This document shows, piece after piece, positions 19,513-28,291 of a DNA stretch of 64,000 bases; position 1 is the first letter of the stretch; each line of letters starts with the position of its first letter. The notes under the pieces are model-generated. The model saw only the letters and a program-made list of their open reading frames with translations, did not search any database and had not been told where the DNA came from. This stretch comes from Pseudomonas sp. URMO17WK12:I2 (GTDB lineage Bacteria > Pseudomonadota > Gammaproteobacteria > Pseudomonadales > Pseudomonadaceae), in the NCBI RefSeq assembly GCF_003253735.1, contig NZ_QKYW01000001.1:62001-126000 (forward strand), in the 5' to 3' direction. The position numbers and the translations under genes were made by a program.

Positions 19513-20343
19513 TTATTTGGCTTGATCTGCGGCAACCACTTTCTTGGCATCGGCCAGCTTGGCGGTGCTCTTGGCAGCTGGCTTGTCGGCAGTTTTGGCA
19601 ACCGCCTTGGCCGCTGGTTTGGCTGCTGCTTTTGCAGCTGCCTTGGGCTTGGAAGCCTTGGCCACGGTCTTGGCTGCGGGTTTGGCGGCAGCCTTGACAG
19701 CCGGTTTTTCGGCTGGCTTATCAGCGGCGGCAACGGCTGTGGCGGCAGCCGGTGCCGGCTCGGGCGTGCTGTATTTGGCGATCAGGGCCTGCAGGGTGTC
19801 CTGGCGGGTCAGCAGGATCTCCACGCGGCGATTCAGCTCACGACCATTGGCACTGTCGTTGGCGGCGCGCGGCATGTCCGGGCCCATGCCCTTGACCATC
19901 AGGCGATCCCCCTTGAGGCCACTGAGGCGGAAGATGGCGGTGAACGCACGGGCGCGCTCGAGGCTCAGCGCACGGTTGGTGTCCAGGGCGCCGCTGCTGT
20001 CAGCGTGGCCGAGCACCAGCACACCGACCTTGCTGTCCTTTTCCAGCACCTTGGCCACGCGGGTAATCGGGCTCAGGGTGACAGGCAGCAGCATGCCCGG
20101 GCGATCCGGATTGAACGAGCCCTTGACCGGCGCAGTGACCACCAGCAGGTTCTCGCGGCGCTCTATGGCGAAGTTGCTGTCCTTGATGGCTTCACGCACC
20201 AGCGGCTCGTATTCGTCAAGCCAGGCCTGGGTGACCTCCGGAGGTGGCATGGGAACCGGCTTGGGATCTTCCTTTTTCTCGAACAGGGAGCAACCTGTCA
20301 GCAGTACGCAAAGCGCCAGCGCGCAAGTCTTATAGGAAAGCAT
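19513..20343 (-). CDS. OmpA-like lipoprotein with Lys/Ala-rich C-terminal tail
   Basis: 276 residues. A signal peptide with lipobox LTGC is followed by KKEDPKPVPMPPP, then a DUF4398-like/linker part. The OmpA peptidoglycan-binding domain covers about residues 95-180 (VLGHADSSGALDTNRALSLERARAFT ... ANGRELNRRVEILL). The last ~80 residues are unusual: almost only K, A, P, V and T in repeats such as KPAAK and KAAAK, reminiscent of the histone-H1-like AlgP tail. A basic tail on an exported lipoprotein might bind anionic polymers in the periplasm (inference). The tail's repetitive DNA would be prone to length change. Confidence 0.85.
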   Translation of the reverse strand: MLSYKTCALALCVLLTGCSLFEKKEDPKPVPMPPPEVTQAWLDEYEPLVREAIKDSNFAIERRENLLVVTAPVKGSFNPDRPGMLLPVTLSPITRVAKVLEKDSKVGVLVLGHADSSGALDTNRALSLERARAFTAIFRLSGLKGDRLMVKGMGPDMPRAANDSANGRELNRRVEILLTRQDTLQALIAKYSTPEPAPAAATAVAAADKPAEKPAVKAAAKPAAKTVAKASKPKAAAKAAAKPAAKAVAKTADKPAAKSTAKLADAKKVVAADQAK

Positions 20344-20431
20344 CGGTTCATCCGTATCTAATCGGTCGAAGGCACCCGGGTTACCCGGAGTCAGCTAAAA
20401 GCGTTGTAGCGCAAGAGTTTAAGCGCGGTTC

Positions 20432-21592
20432 TTAAAAACACTCGCATAAGATAACCGCAAGTTTCTGTGCACGCGGATCCATTAAGACGAACGGCCCCAG
20501 GTTATTCGTAACGAAACCTACCGCCACGTCGCGCTCGGGGTCGGCAAAACCTGTGGTACCACCCGCTCCTGGATGGCCGAAGGCACGCGGTCCCATGCCG
20601 TAAGTGGCATTGCTCACGGTGGACTGATCGAGCATGCAGCCGAGGCCGAAACGCGTGGGCGTCAGCAACGTCTTGTCCTCACCGACACTGTGTTCACGGG
20701 TGAGTTCAGCGAGCAGCTGGCTGTCGAGCAGGCTGCCATCGAGCAGGCCGCTGTAGAAACCGGCCAGGCTGCGGGCGTTGCCATGGCCATTGGCCGCCGG
20801 CTGCTGCATGCGTCGCCACTCGGGCTTGTTGGTGCTGGTCATGATCGACGGCGGGTTGGTGAATGCCCGGGTGGTCATGGCCTGGGCGTCGGTCATCATG
20901 GTCTTGAGCATGCGCTGCGCCGCTGCATCGCCCAGGTTGCCCTTGCCGCGGCTGATGGTGGCGACGCGGTGAAACTCCTCGTCGGCCAGGCCGACATGGA
21001 AATCCAGGCCCAACGGCTTGGCGGTGCGGGCCACGATCGACTCGCCCGGGCCACGGCCCTCGACGCGGCGCAACAGCTCGCCGACCAGCCAGCCAAAAGT
21101 GATCGGCGCATAACCATGACCCTCGCCCAGCGCCCACCAGGGTGCCTCGGCGGCCAGCGCGGCGGTCATGGTTTGCCAGTCATACAGGGCTTCGGCAGGC
21201 AGATTCTGGCGGATCGCCGGCAGCCCGGCCTGGTGGCTGAGCAAATGACGCAGGGTAATGCGCTCCTTGCCCGCCGCCGCGAACTCCGGCCAGTAACGCG
21301 CGACCGGTGCATCCAGTTCGAGTTTGCCCTCGCCCACCAATTGCAGTGCGGTTACCGCAGTGAACGGCTTGGTGCAGGAGAACAGGTTGAGGATGGTATC
21401 GCTGTGCCAGGCCTGCTGGCCGTCCTTGTCGGCGACGCCTGCCCAGATGTCCACCACGGTTTCACCGCCGACCTGCACGCACAGGGCGGCGCCACGCTCC
21501 TGCGGATCATCGAACAAGGCGGCGAACGCGTCTTTTACCGCTTCGAACTTGAGGTCGAAGTAACCCTGAATCTGCACTGACGGCTCCTGCAT
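20432..21592 (-). CDS. Serine hydrolase, class C beta-lactamase/EstB-type esterase
   Basis: 386 residues with no clear signal peptide. The SxxK catalytic motif is FSCTKPF (Ser72, Lys75), and a family VIII esterase-type tyrosine motif lies at GHGYAPITFGWLVGEL. A C-terminal GHPGAGGTTGFADPERDVAVGFVTN stands in for the KTG-like box. This is the EstB/LACTB family, which hydrolyses short esters or beta-lactam-like substrates; the true substrate is unknown. The start MQEPSVQIQGYF is chosen because the upstream extension is low complexity and overlaps the terminator of the next gene. Confidence 0.88.
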   Translation of the reverse strand: MQEPSVQIQGYFDLKFEAVKDAFAALFDDPQERGAALCVQVGGETVVDIWAGVADKDGQQAWHSDTILNLFSCTKPFTAVTALQLVGEGKLELDAPVARYWPEFAAAGKERITLRHLLSHQAGLPAIRQNLPAEALYDWQTMTAALAAEAPWWALGEGHGYAPITFGWLVGELLRRVEGRGPGESIVARTAKPLGLDFHVGLADEEFHRVATISRGKGNLGDAAAQRMLKTMMTDAQAMTTRAFTNPPSIMTSTNKPEWRRMQQPAANGHGNARSLAGFYSGLLDGSLLDSQLLAELTREHSVGEDKTLLTPTRFGLGCMLDQSTVSNATYGMGPRAFGHPGAGGTTGFADPERDVAVGFVTNNLGPFVLMDPRAQKLAVILCECF

Positions 21593-21594
21593 GG

Positions 21595-21619
21595 AAAAAG
21601 GCGCCAGCCCGGCTGGCGC
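21595..21619 (-). terminator. Intrinsic terminator after the glycoside hydrolase gene
   Basis: Stem GCGCCAGCC with GGCTGGCGC and a one-base spacer, followed on the minus strand by a run of T. It overlaps the region just upstream of the esterase start. Confidence 0.8.
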
Positions 21620-21626
21620 GCGATGA

Positions 21627-23891
21627 TTACGGCTTGGGCTGGGCGGCTGGCGCGGCGCTGTCAGCTGCCGACTCGGTGGCCGGCGCGACACCTTGAGCAG
21701 GCACCGGGTCCGGTTCTGGTTGGGGCGCCTGGGCAGCCTGCTCGAGCACCACCGGCGGCACGCTGAGGTTGGCCTTGCGCACTGCGCTGACGAACCCGTC
21801 CCACGGCCGGTCGGTGATCGCCACCAGGCCCAGGTGGCCGTTCTCGCCATCGAGCAGACGCCCGGTAACCGGCTGATCGAGGTATTGGAACCAGTGCACG
21901 CCGACGATCTGCAGTTCTTCCAGGGCCTTTTTCAGGAAGTTGGCATAGGCCGGGCCACGTTCTTCTTCCTTGTACACTTCGGCGACGCCCCCCCAGAACG
22001 GGCCACGGTCACGGGAGCCGAAATGGAACTCGGTGACCAGCAGCGGCTTGTCCAGCTTGCGCAGGGCCTCGAAGTCATAGCCCTGCTGCGGCTCGCGGGT
22101 GTAGAAGTTGAAGCTCAGCACGTCGCAATACTCGGCACAGGCCTCGACCGCTTCGGGAATGCTCGCGGAGAAGCGGCCACCGAGCAGCAGGTGGTTGGGC
22201 GTGTGCCAGTCGAGCGAATCGGCGATGGTCTTGAAGTAGGTATCGGCGAACAGGCGCAGAAAACGCTTCATGTCGTTTTCGATGGCCGGATACGCCGGGT
22301 TGACCGGCGGCGCCTGGAAGCCAGGATCCTCCATCAGTTCCCAGGCCTTGAGGTCGATGCCCCAGGCCTTGGACAGGCCTTCCTGGTTGCGGTACTTGTC
22401 ACGCAGCTGCTTGAGGAAGGCGCGCTTGGCCGGTACGTCGGTGGTCAGGCGCAGCGTGGCGTAGGCCAGTGCATAGCGTGACAACGGATCGTCAGCCGGG
22501 CCGGCCCAGGCCAGCTCGTTGTCGGCGTAATAGCCCATCACCCAGGGATCGTCGCGATGGTCACGGGTGGCGATGGCGATGGCACGCTCGGCGGCCATGG
22601 CGAATCGCGGATCGAATGGATCGGGCATGCCGCCCCACCAGTCGATACCGGTGCTGATGGTCGCGTAGTCACCATGAATCGACAGCGGAATGCTGTAGGG
22701 CATGCGCTTGTCGATGGCGAAGTCGTTGTCGCTCCAGTTGCCCAGGGTGTTGAAGCCCCAGGCCTGCAGGCGGTTTTGCGCGCGCTCGCGCCACAGCTCC
22801 GGTTTCTGCTCACCATAGGTACGCTGCAGGTTGGCGGCGTAAAAGTCGTACCAGCGCCCCTTGTCGAAATCGCGGCCGCGGTTGGCGCCAGTATCGGACT
22901 CGTTGCTGCCACTGCCGTAGAACGCTGCCAGTGGCTCACCCTCGGCCGGCAGGGCACTGAACATTTTCTCGCGCCCTTCTACATAGGTTTGGCTCTGCGC
23001 GCCGGTCACGGTATTCACGCCCAACGAATAGAAGGGATTGCCTTCCGGAGTGATCAGGAACCAGCGCCCGCCACGCTTCTCGGTGCGGAAAAAGCCGGTG
23101 GCCTCGAAAGACGGGCCGCCGATCCAGCCACCATAGACGTCCTGCTTGGGATGATCGGCCTTCCAGGCTTGCAACTGCTTGTCTTCCTGGACAACGCCTT
23201 GGCGCAGTTGCTCGTCGTTCTTGATCTTGCCTGGCCAGTCGCGGCGGGTGAACTGGCCGTAGCCGTCGACGATTCCCTGGTAGGCCTGCTCCAGATCAGC
23301 GCTGCCACGGACGCCGAAGCGGCCTAGCAGTACGTGCTGCGCGGCTTGGGGGTTGGGGATCGACAGGGTCACGGCAGAGACGTTGTTGAGGTCGATTTCA
23401 CCCTTCACGGTTTCCGCCAAGAGCAGCAGACGGCCATCGTAGCGCCAGGGCATCGGCGCACCCGCACGCATGCCCTGGGCACGCGGCGAAGTGGCGCCCA
23501 GGGGCATCAGCAGCGTCTGCGCCGGACCTGCTGGCAAGGCGATCTGGCTGGTCAGGCGCTTGCCGTCGGCGCTTTCGATGGTCACATCCAGGGTCAGCGC
23601 CCAGTCCATGGCGTTCTGCACGCGCAGGCTCATGGCGCTGGCCTCGGACCAGTCCCAACTGCCGCTTTGCGGCGTCAGGCGCAGGGTCGGACGCTCACTC
23701 GGGTTGAAGGTCAGGCGGCGCAGGATCTCGCCCTGGGCGGCACTCTCCGCGGTGACGCTGGGCAGGTATGCGTTGTCGCCGGAGACCTGCACGGCATCCA
23801 TGGGCCGCACAAAGTTGAACAACTCCTGACGATCAGCCGCATTGCCCAGGGCCGGCAGGCCGAGCAGCGTGACAAGCGCCAGGCGCCGCAT
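21627..23891 (-). CDS. Secreted glycoside hydrolase, beta-agarase-like (clan GH-A)
   Basis: About 754 residues. The signal peptide MRRLALVTLLGLPALGNA-AD is followed by a beta-sandwich-like N-terminal domain (~20-230). The (beta/alpha)8-type catalytic domain carries YSLGVNTV, WGFNTLGNWSDND, GYYADNELAWAG (probable acid/base Glu) and LLVTEFHFGSRDRG (probable nucleophile Glu). These fit clan GH-A and resemble proteins annotated as beta-agarases (GH50-like). A Pro/Ala-rich tail closes the protein. Agar use in Pseudomonas would be surprising, so the real substrate may be another polysaccharide such as a self-made exopolysaccharide. The start is uncertain: no good ribosome-binding site precedes this ATG, and the frame stays open further upstream. 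Confidence 0.78.
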   Translation of the reverse strand: MRRLALVTLLGLPALGNAADRQELFNFVRPMDAVQVSGDNAYLPSVTAESAAQGEILRRLTFNPSERPTLRLTPQSGSWDWSEASAMSLRVQNAMDWALTLDVTIESADGKRLTSQIALPAGPAQTLLMPLGATSPRAQGMRAGAPMPWRYDGRLLLLAETVKGEIDLNNVSAVTLSIPNPQAAQHVLLGRFGVRGSADLEQAYQGIVDGYGQFTRRDWPGKIKNDEQLRQGVVQEDKQLQAWKADHPKQDVYGGWIGGPSFEATGFFRTEKRGGRWFLITPEGNPFYSLGVNTVTGAQSQTYVEGREKMFSALPAEGEPLAAFYGSGSNESDTGANRGRDFDKGRWYDFYAANLQRTYGEQKPELWRERAQNRLQAWGFNTLGNWSDNDFAIDKRMPYSIPLSIHGDYATISTGIDWWGGMPDPFDPRFAMAAERAIAIATRDHRDDPWVMGYYADNELAWAGPADDPLSRYALAYATLRLTTDVPAKRAFLKQLRDKYRNQEGLSKAWGIDLKAWELMEDPGFQAPPVNPAYPAIENDMKRFLRLFADTYFKTIADSLDWHTPNHLLLGGRFSASIPEAVEACAEYCDVLSFNFYTREPQQGYDFEALRKLDKPLLVTEFHFGSRDRGPFWGGVAEVYKEEERGPAYANFLKKALEELQIVGVHWFQYLDQPVTGRLLDGENGHLGLVAITDRPWDGFVSAVRKANLSVPPVVLEQAAQAPQPEPDPVPAQGVAPATESAADSAAPAAQPKP

Positions 23892-24205
23892 CGCCAGTGG
23901 ATGTCGAGGACGGGCTGCAGCGATGCACAGTGACAGAACTTTGGAAACCAGACCCGCGGGTGCGTGCGCAGTGCACTGCCCCGAACGATCGGCCGACAGC
24001 AGCCAGGTGTTGACCTTCAAGACCCCTTCTCCCCGCAACTCGACGACGAACATGAGTGCTCGCGACAATCCCGTCACGAGCCTTTTTCCGCGTATTACAC
24101 GCGCAGGCGCAATAGTGCGACAGATGGGGGCTCCACCGCAAAGCCCGCATGTCCGATGACGGGCCGGCGGCAAACTTTTTTATTGCGGGGCCGCGCCGCA
24201 GACGC
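23892..24205. other. Intergenic stretch upstream of the glycoside hydrolase
   Basis: The glycoside hydrolase frame remains open through most of this stretch (minus strand). GGGGAGAAGGGG at about 24030-24041 could serve a longer N-terminus beginning at a TTG. That longer form would lack a classical signal peptide, so I keep the shorter gene. I see no other gene and no convincing dinG terminator. Confidence 0.4.
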
Positions 24206-26350
24206 CTAGCTGATTTCCCGTCGAAACGGCGGCAGCGCATTGAGGATCGCCTTGCCATAACGTTGGGTGACCACTCGCCGGTCCAGCAGGGTGATGGTGC
24301 CGCGATCCTCTTCGGTACGCAGCAGGCGACCGCAGGCCTGCACCAGGCGCAGCGAGGCGTCGGGCACGGAGATTTCCATGAACGGATTACCGCCGCGCGC
24401 TTCGATCCACTCGGCCAGGGCCGCTTCGACCGGGTCATCCGGCACGGCGAAGGGAATCTTGGCGATCACCACATGTTCGCAATAGGCACCCGGCAGGTCA
24501 ACGCCCTCGGCAAAACTGGCCAGGCCGAACAGCACGCTTTCCTCGCCACTGTCGACCCGCGCCTTGTGCTTGTTGAGGGTCTCCTGCTTGGAGAGGTTGC
24601 CCTGGATGAACACGCGCTTGCGCCAGTCGCGCTCCAGGCCGTCGAACACGTCCTGCATCTGCCGGCGCGAGGAGAACAGTACCAGCGTACCGCGCGAACC
24701 CTGCACCAGCCCCGGCAGCTCGCGAATGATCGCCGCGGTGTGTTCGGCGGCGTTGCGCGGATCAGCCTTGAGATCCGGCACCCGCAGCACGCCGGCATCG
24801 GCATGGTGGAACGGGCTCGGCACCACCGCCGTGGACGCCACCTTTGGCAGCCCGGCGCGCATCCGGTAGCGGTCGAAAGTACCCAGCGCGGTCAACGTCG
24901 CCGAGGTGACCAACGCACCATAGGCAACGCTCCACAGATTGCGGCGCAGGGTTTCCGCCGCCAGGATCGGACTGGCATTGACCTCGATGTCGAATAGCGC
25001 ACCGCTCTCGGCCAGCGTCAGCCAGCGCGCCATCGGCGGACTGTTTTCAGGGTCTTCGGCGGTGAACGCCAGCCATAGCTCCCAGGTCCCCTGGGCGCGC
25101 GCCAGCAGGCTGCCAAACAGCGGGTACCACTCCTCGGCCTGATGACTGGCGATACCGATGCTGCCCTCGCCGTCCATGGCTTCCTTCAACTTCTCGGTCA
25201 CCCCGGTGAACAGGTCGTTGAGCTTGGAAAAGCCTTTTTTCAGCTCCAGCCCCAACTCGATCAGATGCTCGGGCACCACGCCGCCGATAAACCGGTGGCG
25301 CGGCCGCTCGCGGCCTTCCATGTCTTCGCCAGGCTTGAAGTCGGCCACCTGCTCACAGGCGCTGAACATGAACTGCTGATGAGTCTTGAGCTCACGCGCC
25401 AGCTCCGGCACCTGCTCGATCAGCCGGCCGAGATCGCCTGGCAGCGGGTGCTGGGCCAGCAGCTTGGTGAGGTTCTTGGCGATCTGCTCCAGCCAGTCAG
25501 CCGTGGAACGCAGGCGGGTGAAGTGGGCAAAGTGGCCAATGGCCTTGTCCGGCAGGTGATGACCTTCGTCGAACACGTACAGCGTGTCGCGCGGATCGGG
25601 CAGCACCGCCCCGCCGCCCAGGGCGAGATCGGCCAGCACCATGTCGTGGTTGGTGACGATCACGTCGACCTTGCCCATGCCTTCACGGGCCTTGTAGAAG
25701 GTGCACTGCCCAAAGTTCGGGCAATGGCGGCCGGTGCACTGGCTATGGTCAGTGGTCAGTTGCGCCCAGCGGCTGTCTTCCAGCTCCTGGGGCCAGCTGT
25801 CGCGATCACCGTCCCACTTGTTGCCGGCCAGCTTCTCGACCATGGTGGTGAACAGCTTCTGGCCTTCTTCGTCGACATCGATGCGAAAGCCTTCCTCCTC
25901 GAACAGCTGCGCCGTGGAACTCTGCGCCTGACCTTCCTGCAGCAGCACGTCGAGCTTGGACAGGCACAGGTAGCGGCCGCGGCCCTTGGCCAGCGCGAAG
26001 CTGAAGTTCAGGCCACTGTTGCGCATCAGATCGGGCAGATCCTTGTGCACGATCTGCTCCTGCAGCGCCACGGTGGCGGTGGCGAGCACCAGACGCTTGC
26101 CGGCTGCCTTGGCAGTAGGAATGACGGCGATGCAATAGGCCACGGTCTTGCCGGTGCCGGTACCGGCCTCGACGGCAACCACCGCGGGGTCACCAAGCCG
26201 GCGCCCCTCATCGTCGGCCTTGATGGCGCCCAGCACCTTGGCCACCTCGGCGATCATCAGGCGCTGCCCATAGCGAGGCTTGAGGCCCTTGGATTCGAGA
26301 AAACGGGAGTAGGCGCCCTGAATCTGGGCCTTGAGTTCGGTGCTGAGCAT
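24206..26350 (-). CDS. dinG: ATP-dependent DNA helicase DinG
   Basis: 714 residues, cytoplasmic superfamily 2 helicase of the XPD/DinG group, acting 5' to 3' on R-loops and damaged DNA. Walker A is VEAGTGTGKT (residues 60-69) and the Walker B box is VFDEGHHLPD. Between them lie cysteines for an XPD-type [4Fe-4S] cluster (YLCLSK and CTGRHCPNFGQC). Helicase C-terminal motifs follow (GSRGTLVLFSSRRQM; SVLFGLASFAEGVDLPG; QACGRLLRTEEDRGTI). Length matches the family. Confidence 0.96.
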   Translation of the reverse strand: MLSTELKAQIQGAYSRFLESKGLKPRYGQRLMIAEVAKVLGAIKADDEGRRLGDPAVVAVEAGTGTGKTVAYCIAVIPTAKAAGKRLVLATATVALQEQIVHKDLPDLMRNSGLNFSFALAKGRGRYLCLSKLDVLLQEGQAQSSTAQLFEEEGFRIDVDEEGQKLFTTMVEKLAGNKWDGDRDSWPQELEDSRWAQLTTDHSQCTGRHCPNFGQCTFYKAREGMGKVDVIVTNHDMVLADLALGGGAVLPDPRDTLYVFDEGHHLPDKAIGHFAHFTRLRSTADWLEQIAKNLTKLLAQHPLPGDLGRLIEQVPELARELKTHQQFMFSACEQVADFKPGEDMEGRERPRHRFIGGVVPEHLIELGLELKKGFSKLNDLFTGVTEKLKEAMDGEGSIGIASHQAEEWYPLFGSLLARAQGTWELWLAFTAEDPENSPPMARWLTLAESGALFDIEVNASPILAAETLRRNLWSVAYGALVTSATLTALGTFDRYRMRAGLPKVASTAVVPSPFHHADAGVLRVPDLKADPRNAAEHTAAIIRELPGLVQGSRGTLVLFSSRRQMQDVFDGLERDWRKRVFIQGNLSKQETLNKHKARVDSGEESVLFGLASFAEGVDLPGAYCEHVVIAKIPFAVPDDPVEAALAEWIEARGGNPFMEISVPDASLRLVQACGRLLRTEEDRGTITLLDRRVVTQRYGKAILNALPPFRREIS

Positions 26351-26588
26351 TAAGGATCTTGGCTGAGAAAAGGCTGGATATATTTTCAGTATTCGAAAAC
26401 GGCCGCTATCATAACGCGCCTATCGCCCGCGTGCTGACTCGCTTGCCTGCTCCCGATGAAGCGCACGACTCTCAAGCCGCCGGGCATGACGTCTGAAATC
26501 GATCAGTGCCTGGCGCAGCCAAGCATTTAGTTGCCTAGAGGGCCAAGCGGCTACCCAGGATGATCCGTTGAAATACCGGAGCGCATGA

Positions 26589-27050
26589 ATGCCACCTTAT
26601 TCTCCCCTGTACACCTTGCACCTGCTCGCGGCGCTGATCTGGGTCGGCGGCATGTTCTTCGCGTGGATGGTGCTGCGCCCGGCAACCGGCACGCTGCAGG
26701 CACCGGAACGCCTGACACTGTGGCTGGAGGTGTTTCGCCGCTTCTTCGTGTGGGTGTGGATCGCCGTCGTGGCGCTGCCGATCACCGGCGTGGGCATGCT
26801 GCACATGGGCTTCAGCGGGTTCGATGGTGCACCGCGCTACGTGCACGTGATGATCGGTCTGTACCTGGCGATGCTGGCGCTGTTCCTGCGTATTCAGGCA
26901 CTGCAGCTGCCGGCCATGCGTCGCGCCGTTCAGGCGCAGGACTGGCCGTCGGCAGGCGCCACCCTGGGACGTATCCGCCGCCTGGTGGCCTTCAACCTGC
27001 TGCTAGGTCTGGCCGTGGTAGTCCTTGCCGCGGCGCGTCCCAGCCTCTAA
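26589..27050 (+). CDS. CopD-like small membrane protein
   Basis: 153 residues with four hydrophobic helices. It starts YTLHLLAALIWVGGMFFAWMVLRPA, with a histidine in helix 1 as in the CopD copper-resistance domain and related predicted cytochrome-b-like integral proteins; a second histidine pair lies in helices 2-3 (MLHMGF; RYVHVMIG). Function is unproven: copper or heme handling is inference from the fold. The ATG at 26589 is preferred over an overlapping ATG at 26585 in another frame. A strong terminator follows. Confidence 0.8.
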   Translation: MPPYSPLYTLHLLAALIWVGGMFFAWMVLRPATGTLQAPERLTLWLEVFRRFFVWVWIAVVALPITGVGMLHMGFSGFDGAPRYVHVMIGLYLAMLALFLRIQALQLPAMRRAVQAQDWPSAGATLGRIRRLVAFNLLLGLAVVVLAAARPSL

Positions 27051-27051
27051 T

Positions 27052-27082
27052 GAAAAAGGGCCGTGCCAGGCCCTTTTCCTTT
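27052..27082. terminator. Bidirectional intrinsic terminator
   Basis: AAAAAGGGCC pairs with GGCCCTTTT around a six-base loop. T-runs on either strand serve both the CopD-like gene (plus) and the collagen-like gene (minus). Confidence 0.85.
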
Positions 27083-27846
27083 TAGAAACGCACCACGTCC
27101 AGTCGCCCTGCCCGGCCCGGGGCGCCTGGCTGCCCAGGCACGCCGGGGCGGCCATCGAGGCCGGCACGGGTGCTGTAGATCCAGCAACCTTTGCTCGCGC
27201 CACCGCTACCAGCATTGCCCGCCGCACCTGCCGGACCACCCGCGCCGCCGTCGAGACGCGCCTGTACGTGCTCGACCGGAAAATCACTGGGCACTTCCAG
27301 GCGGACCTGGCCGCCCGGCGCGCCAGGGTGACCGTCGCTGCCATTCTGGCCGTCATGGCCAACACTGGCCTTGCCCCAGGCGCAACCGCCGGCCTTGCCG
27401 TTGGCACCGTCCAGGCCGGCGTAGCCCGCCGCACCACGGCCGCCACGGGCATCGAGCAACCAGGGCTCGGTGCTCACCGACTGCATGCGAATAACCAAAG
27501 TGCGCCCAGGTATGGCAGCCTGCCGCGGCGTACCTGGCGCCCCCGGGGCGCTGATCTGCGCACCCGCGGCAATCCGACCGGTACCGATATCCAGCAACAG
27601 ACGCTCGTTCGACGGTGCGATGGCGATCTGTGCATCGTGGCCCAGGTACAACTCACCGATGCGCACTTCGCTGACACCGACAGGAATCAGCAAGGTGCCG
27701 CTGTCAGCCACCGCGACCCGGTCCAGGTGCAGAACACTGCCCTGCACGGGCAGCCGGGTGAAGTGGTGGGAGTCGACTTCGATCACCGCTGCAGCCAGCG
27801 CCGCCAGCGGGCAGCACAAGGCAGCCAGGAGAATCAGCTTGCGCAT
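27082..27846 (-). CDS. Secreted collagen-like (Gly-X-Y) protein
   Basis: 254 residues with a Sec signal peptide (MRKLILLAALCCPLAALA). The first ~110 mature residues form a beta-rich domain (HHFTRLPVQGSVLHLDRVAV; RLLLDIGTGRIAAG). The rest is glycine-rich with Gly-X-Y runs: GLDGANGKAGG, GHDGQNGSDGHPGAPGG, GGAGGPAGAAGNAGSGG and, at the C-terminus, GLDGRPGVPGQPGAPGRAG. These are too short and interrupted for a long triple helix. Two cysteines (CAW and CWIY) could form a disulfide. Function unknown; a periplasmic or surface protein is likely. Its start overlaps the DUF1145 gene by 13 bases. Confidence 0.8.
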   Translation of the reverse strand: MRKLILLAALCCPLAALAAAVIEVDSHHFTRLPVQGSVLHLDRVAVADSGTLLIPVGVSEVRIGELYLGHDAQIAIAPSNERLLLDIGTGRIAAGAQISAPGAPGTPRQAAIPGRTLVIRMQSVSTEPWLLDARGGRGAAGYAGLDGANGKAGGCAWGKASVGHDGQNGSDGHPGAPGGQVRLEVPSDFPVEHVQARLDGGAGGPAGAAGNAGSGGASKGCWIYSTRAGLDGRPGVPGQPGAPGRAGRLDVVRF

Positions 27847-28139
27847 GGCGCGGCCTCCTCGGCATTCGTCGGCACCGCCGACGCCTCGGCAGCTGGCAAC
27901 GACCAGACATGGAACATGCCGAACACCAGCACCTTGGCCCGCTCGACGGCCGCCCGTGGCTGTGCGCCGAGCAGCGCGTTGAACAACACCAGTTCGGCCA
28001 GATGCAGGCACAGCACGACGGCGCCGGCAAGCGTCAGCAACTGCGCGAACGGCTGTGCATAAGGGGAGATAAGATTGATCAGTACGACGCACCAGAACAG
28101 TGTCGCCAGCAGCTTGCCCAGCCCTGCGAGAATCCTCAT
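27834..28139 (-). CDS. DUF1145 family small membrane protein
   Basis: 101 residues: MRILAGLGKLLATLFWCVVLINL, a polar turn, then a second helix pair (LLTLAGAVVLCLHLAELVLFNALL), fitting DUF1145. An alanine-rich tail follows. Function unknown. Translation of the collagen-like gene probably depends on it because the reading frames overlap. An upstream in-frame extension lacks family resemblance; GAGGGGCTGC precedes the chosen ATG. Confidence 0.75.
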   Translation of the reverse strand: MRILAGLGKLLATLFWCVVLINLISPYAQPFAQLLTLAGAVVLCLHLAELVLFNALLGAQPRAAVERAKVLVFGMFHVWSLPAAEASAVPTNAEEAAPCAS

Positions 28140-28211
28140 TGCAGCCCCTCCCCACTTGTTATCGTGCGGCACATTACTGCTTTTATGGGCGAGGAAACAG
28201 AGGGTCAAACC

Positions 28212-28240
28212 AAAAACGATGTCCATTGCGTGACATCGTG
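28212..28240 (-). terminator. Intrinsic terminator after the OmpA-like gene at 28292
   Basis: ACGATGTC pairs perfectly with GACATCGT, followed on the minus strand by TTTTTGG. A second GC-rich hairpin (CCTGGCCGG/CCGGCCAGG, 28243-28267) lies just before it. Confidence 0.75.
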
Positions 28241-28291
28241 TTCCTGGCCGGCACCGGGCCGGCCAGGAGGCTCACGAAGGTCGAGTCAGGC

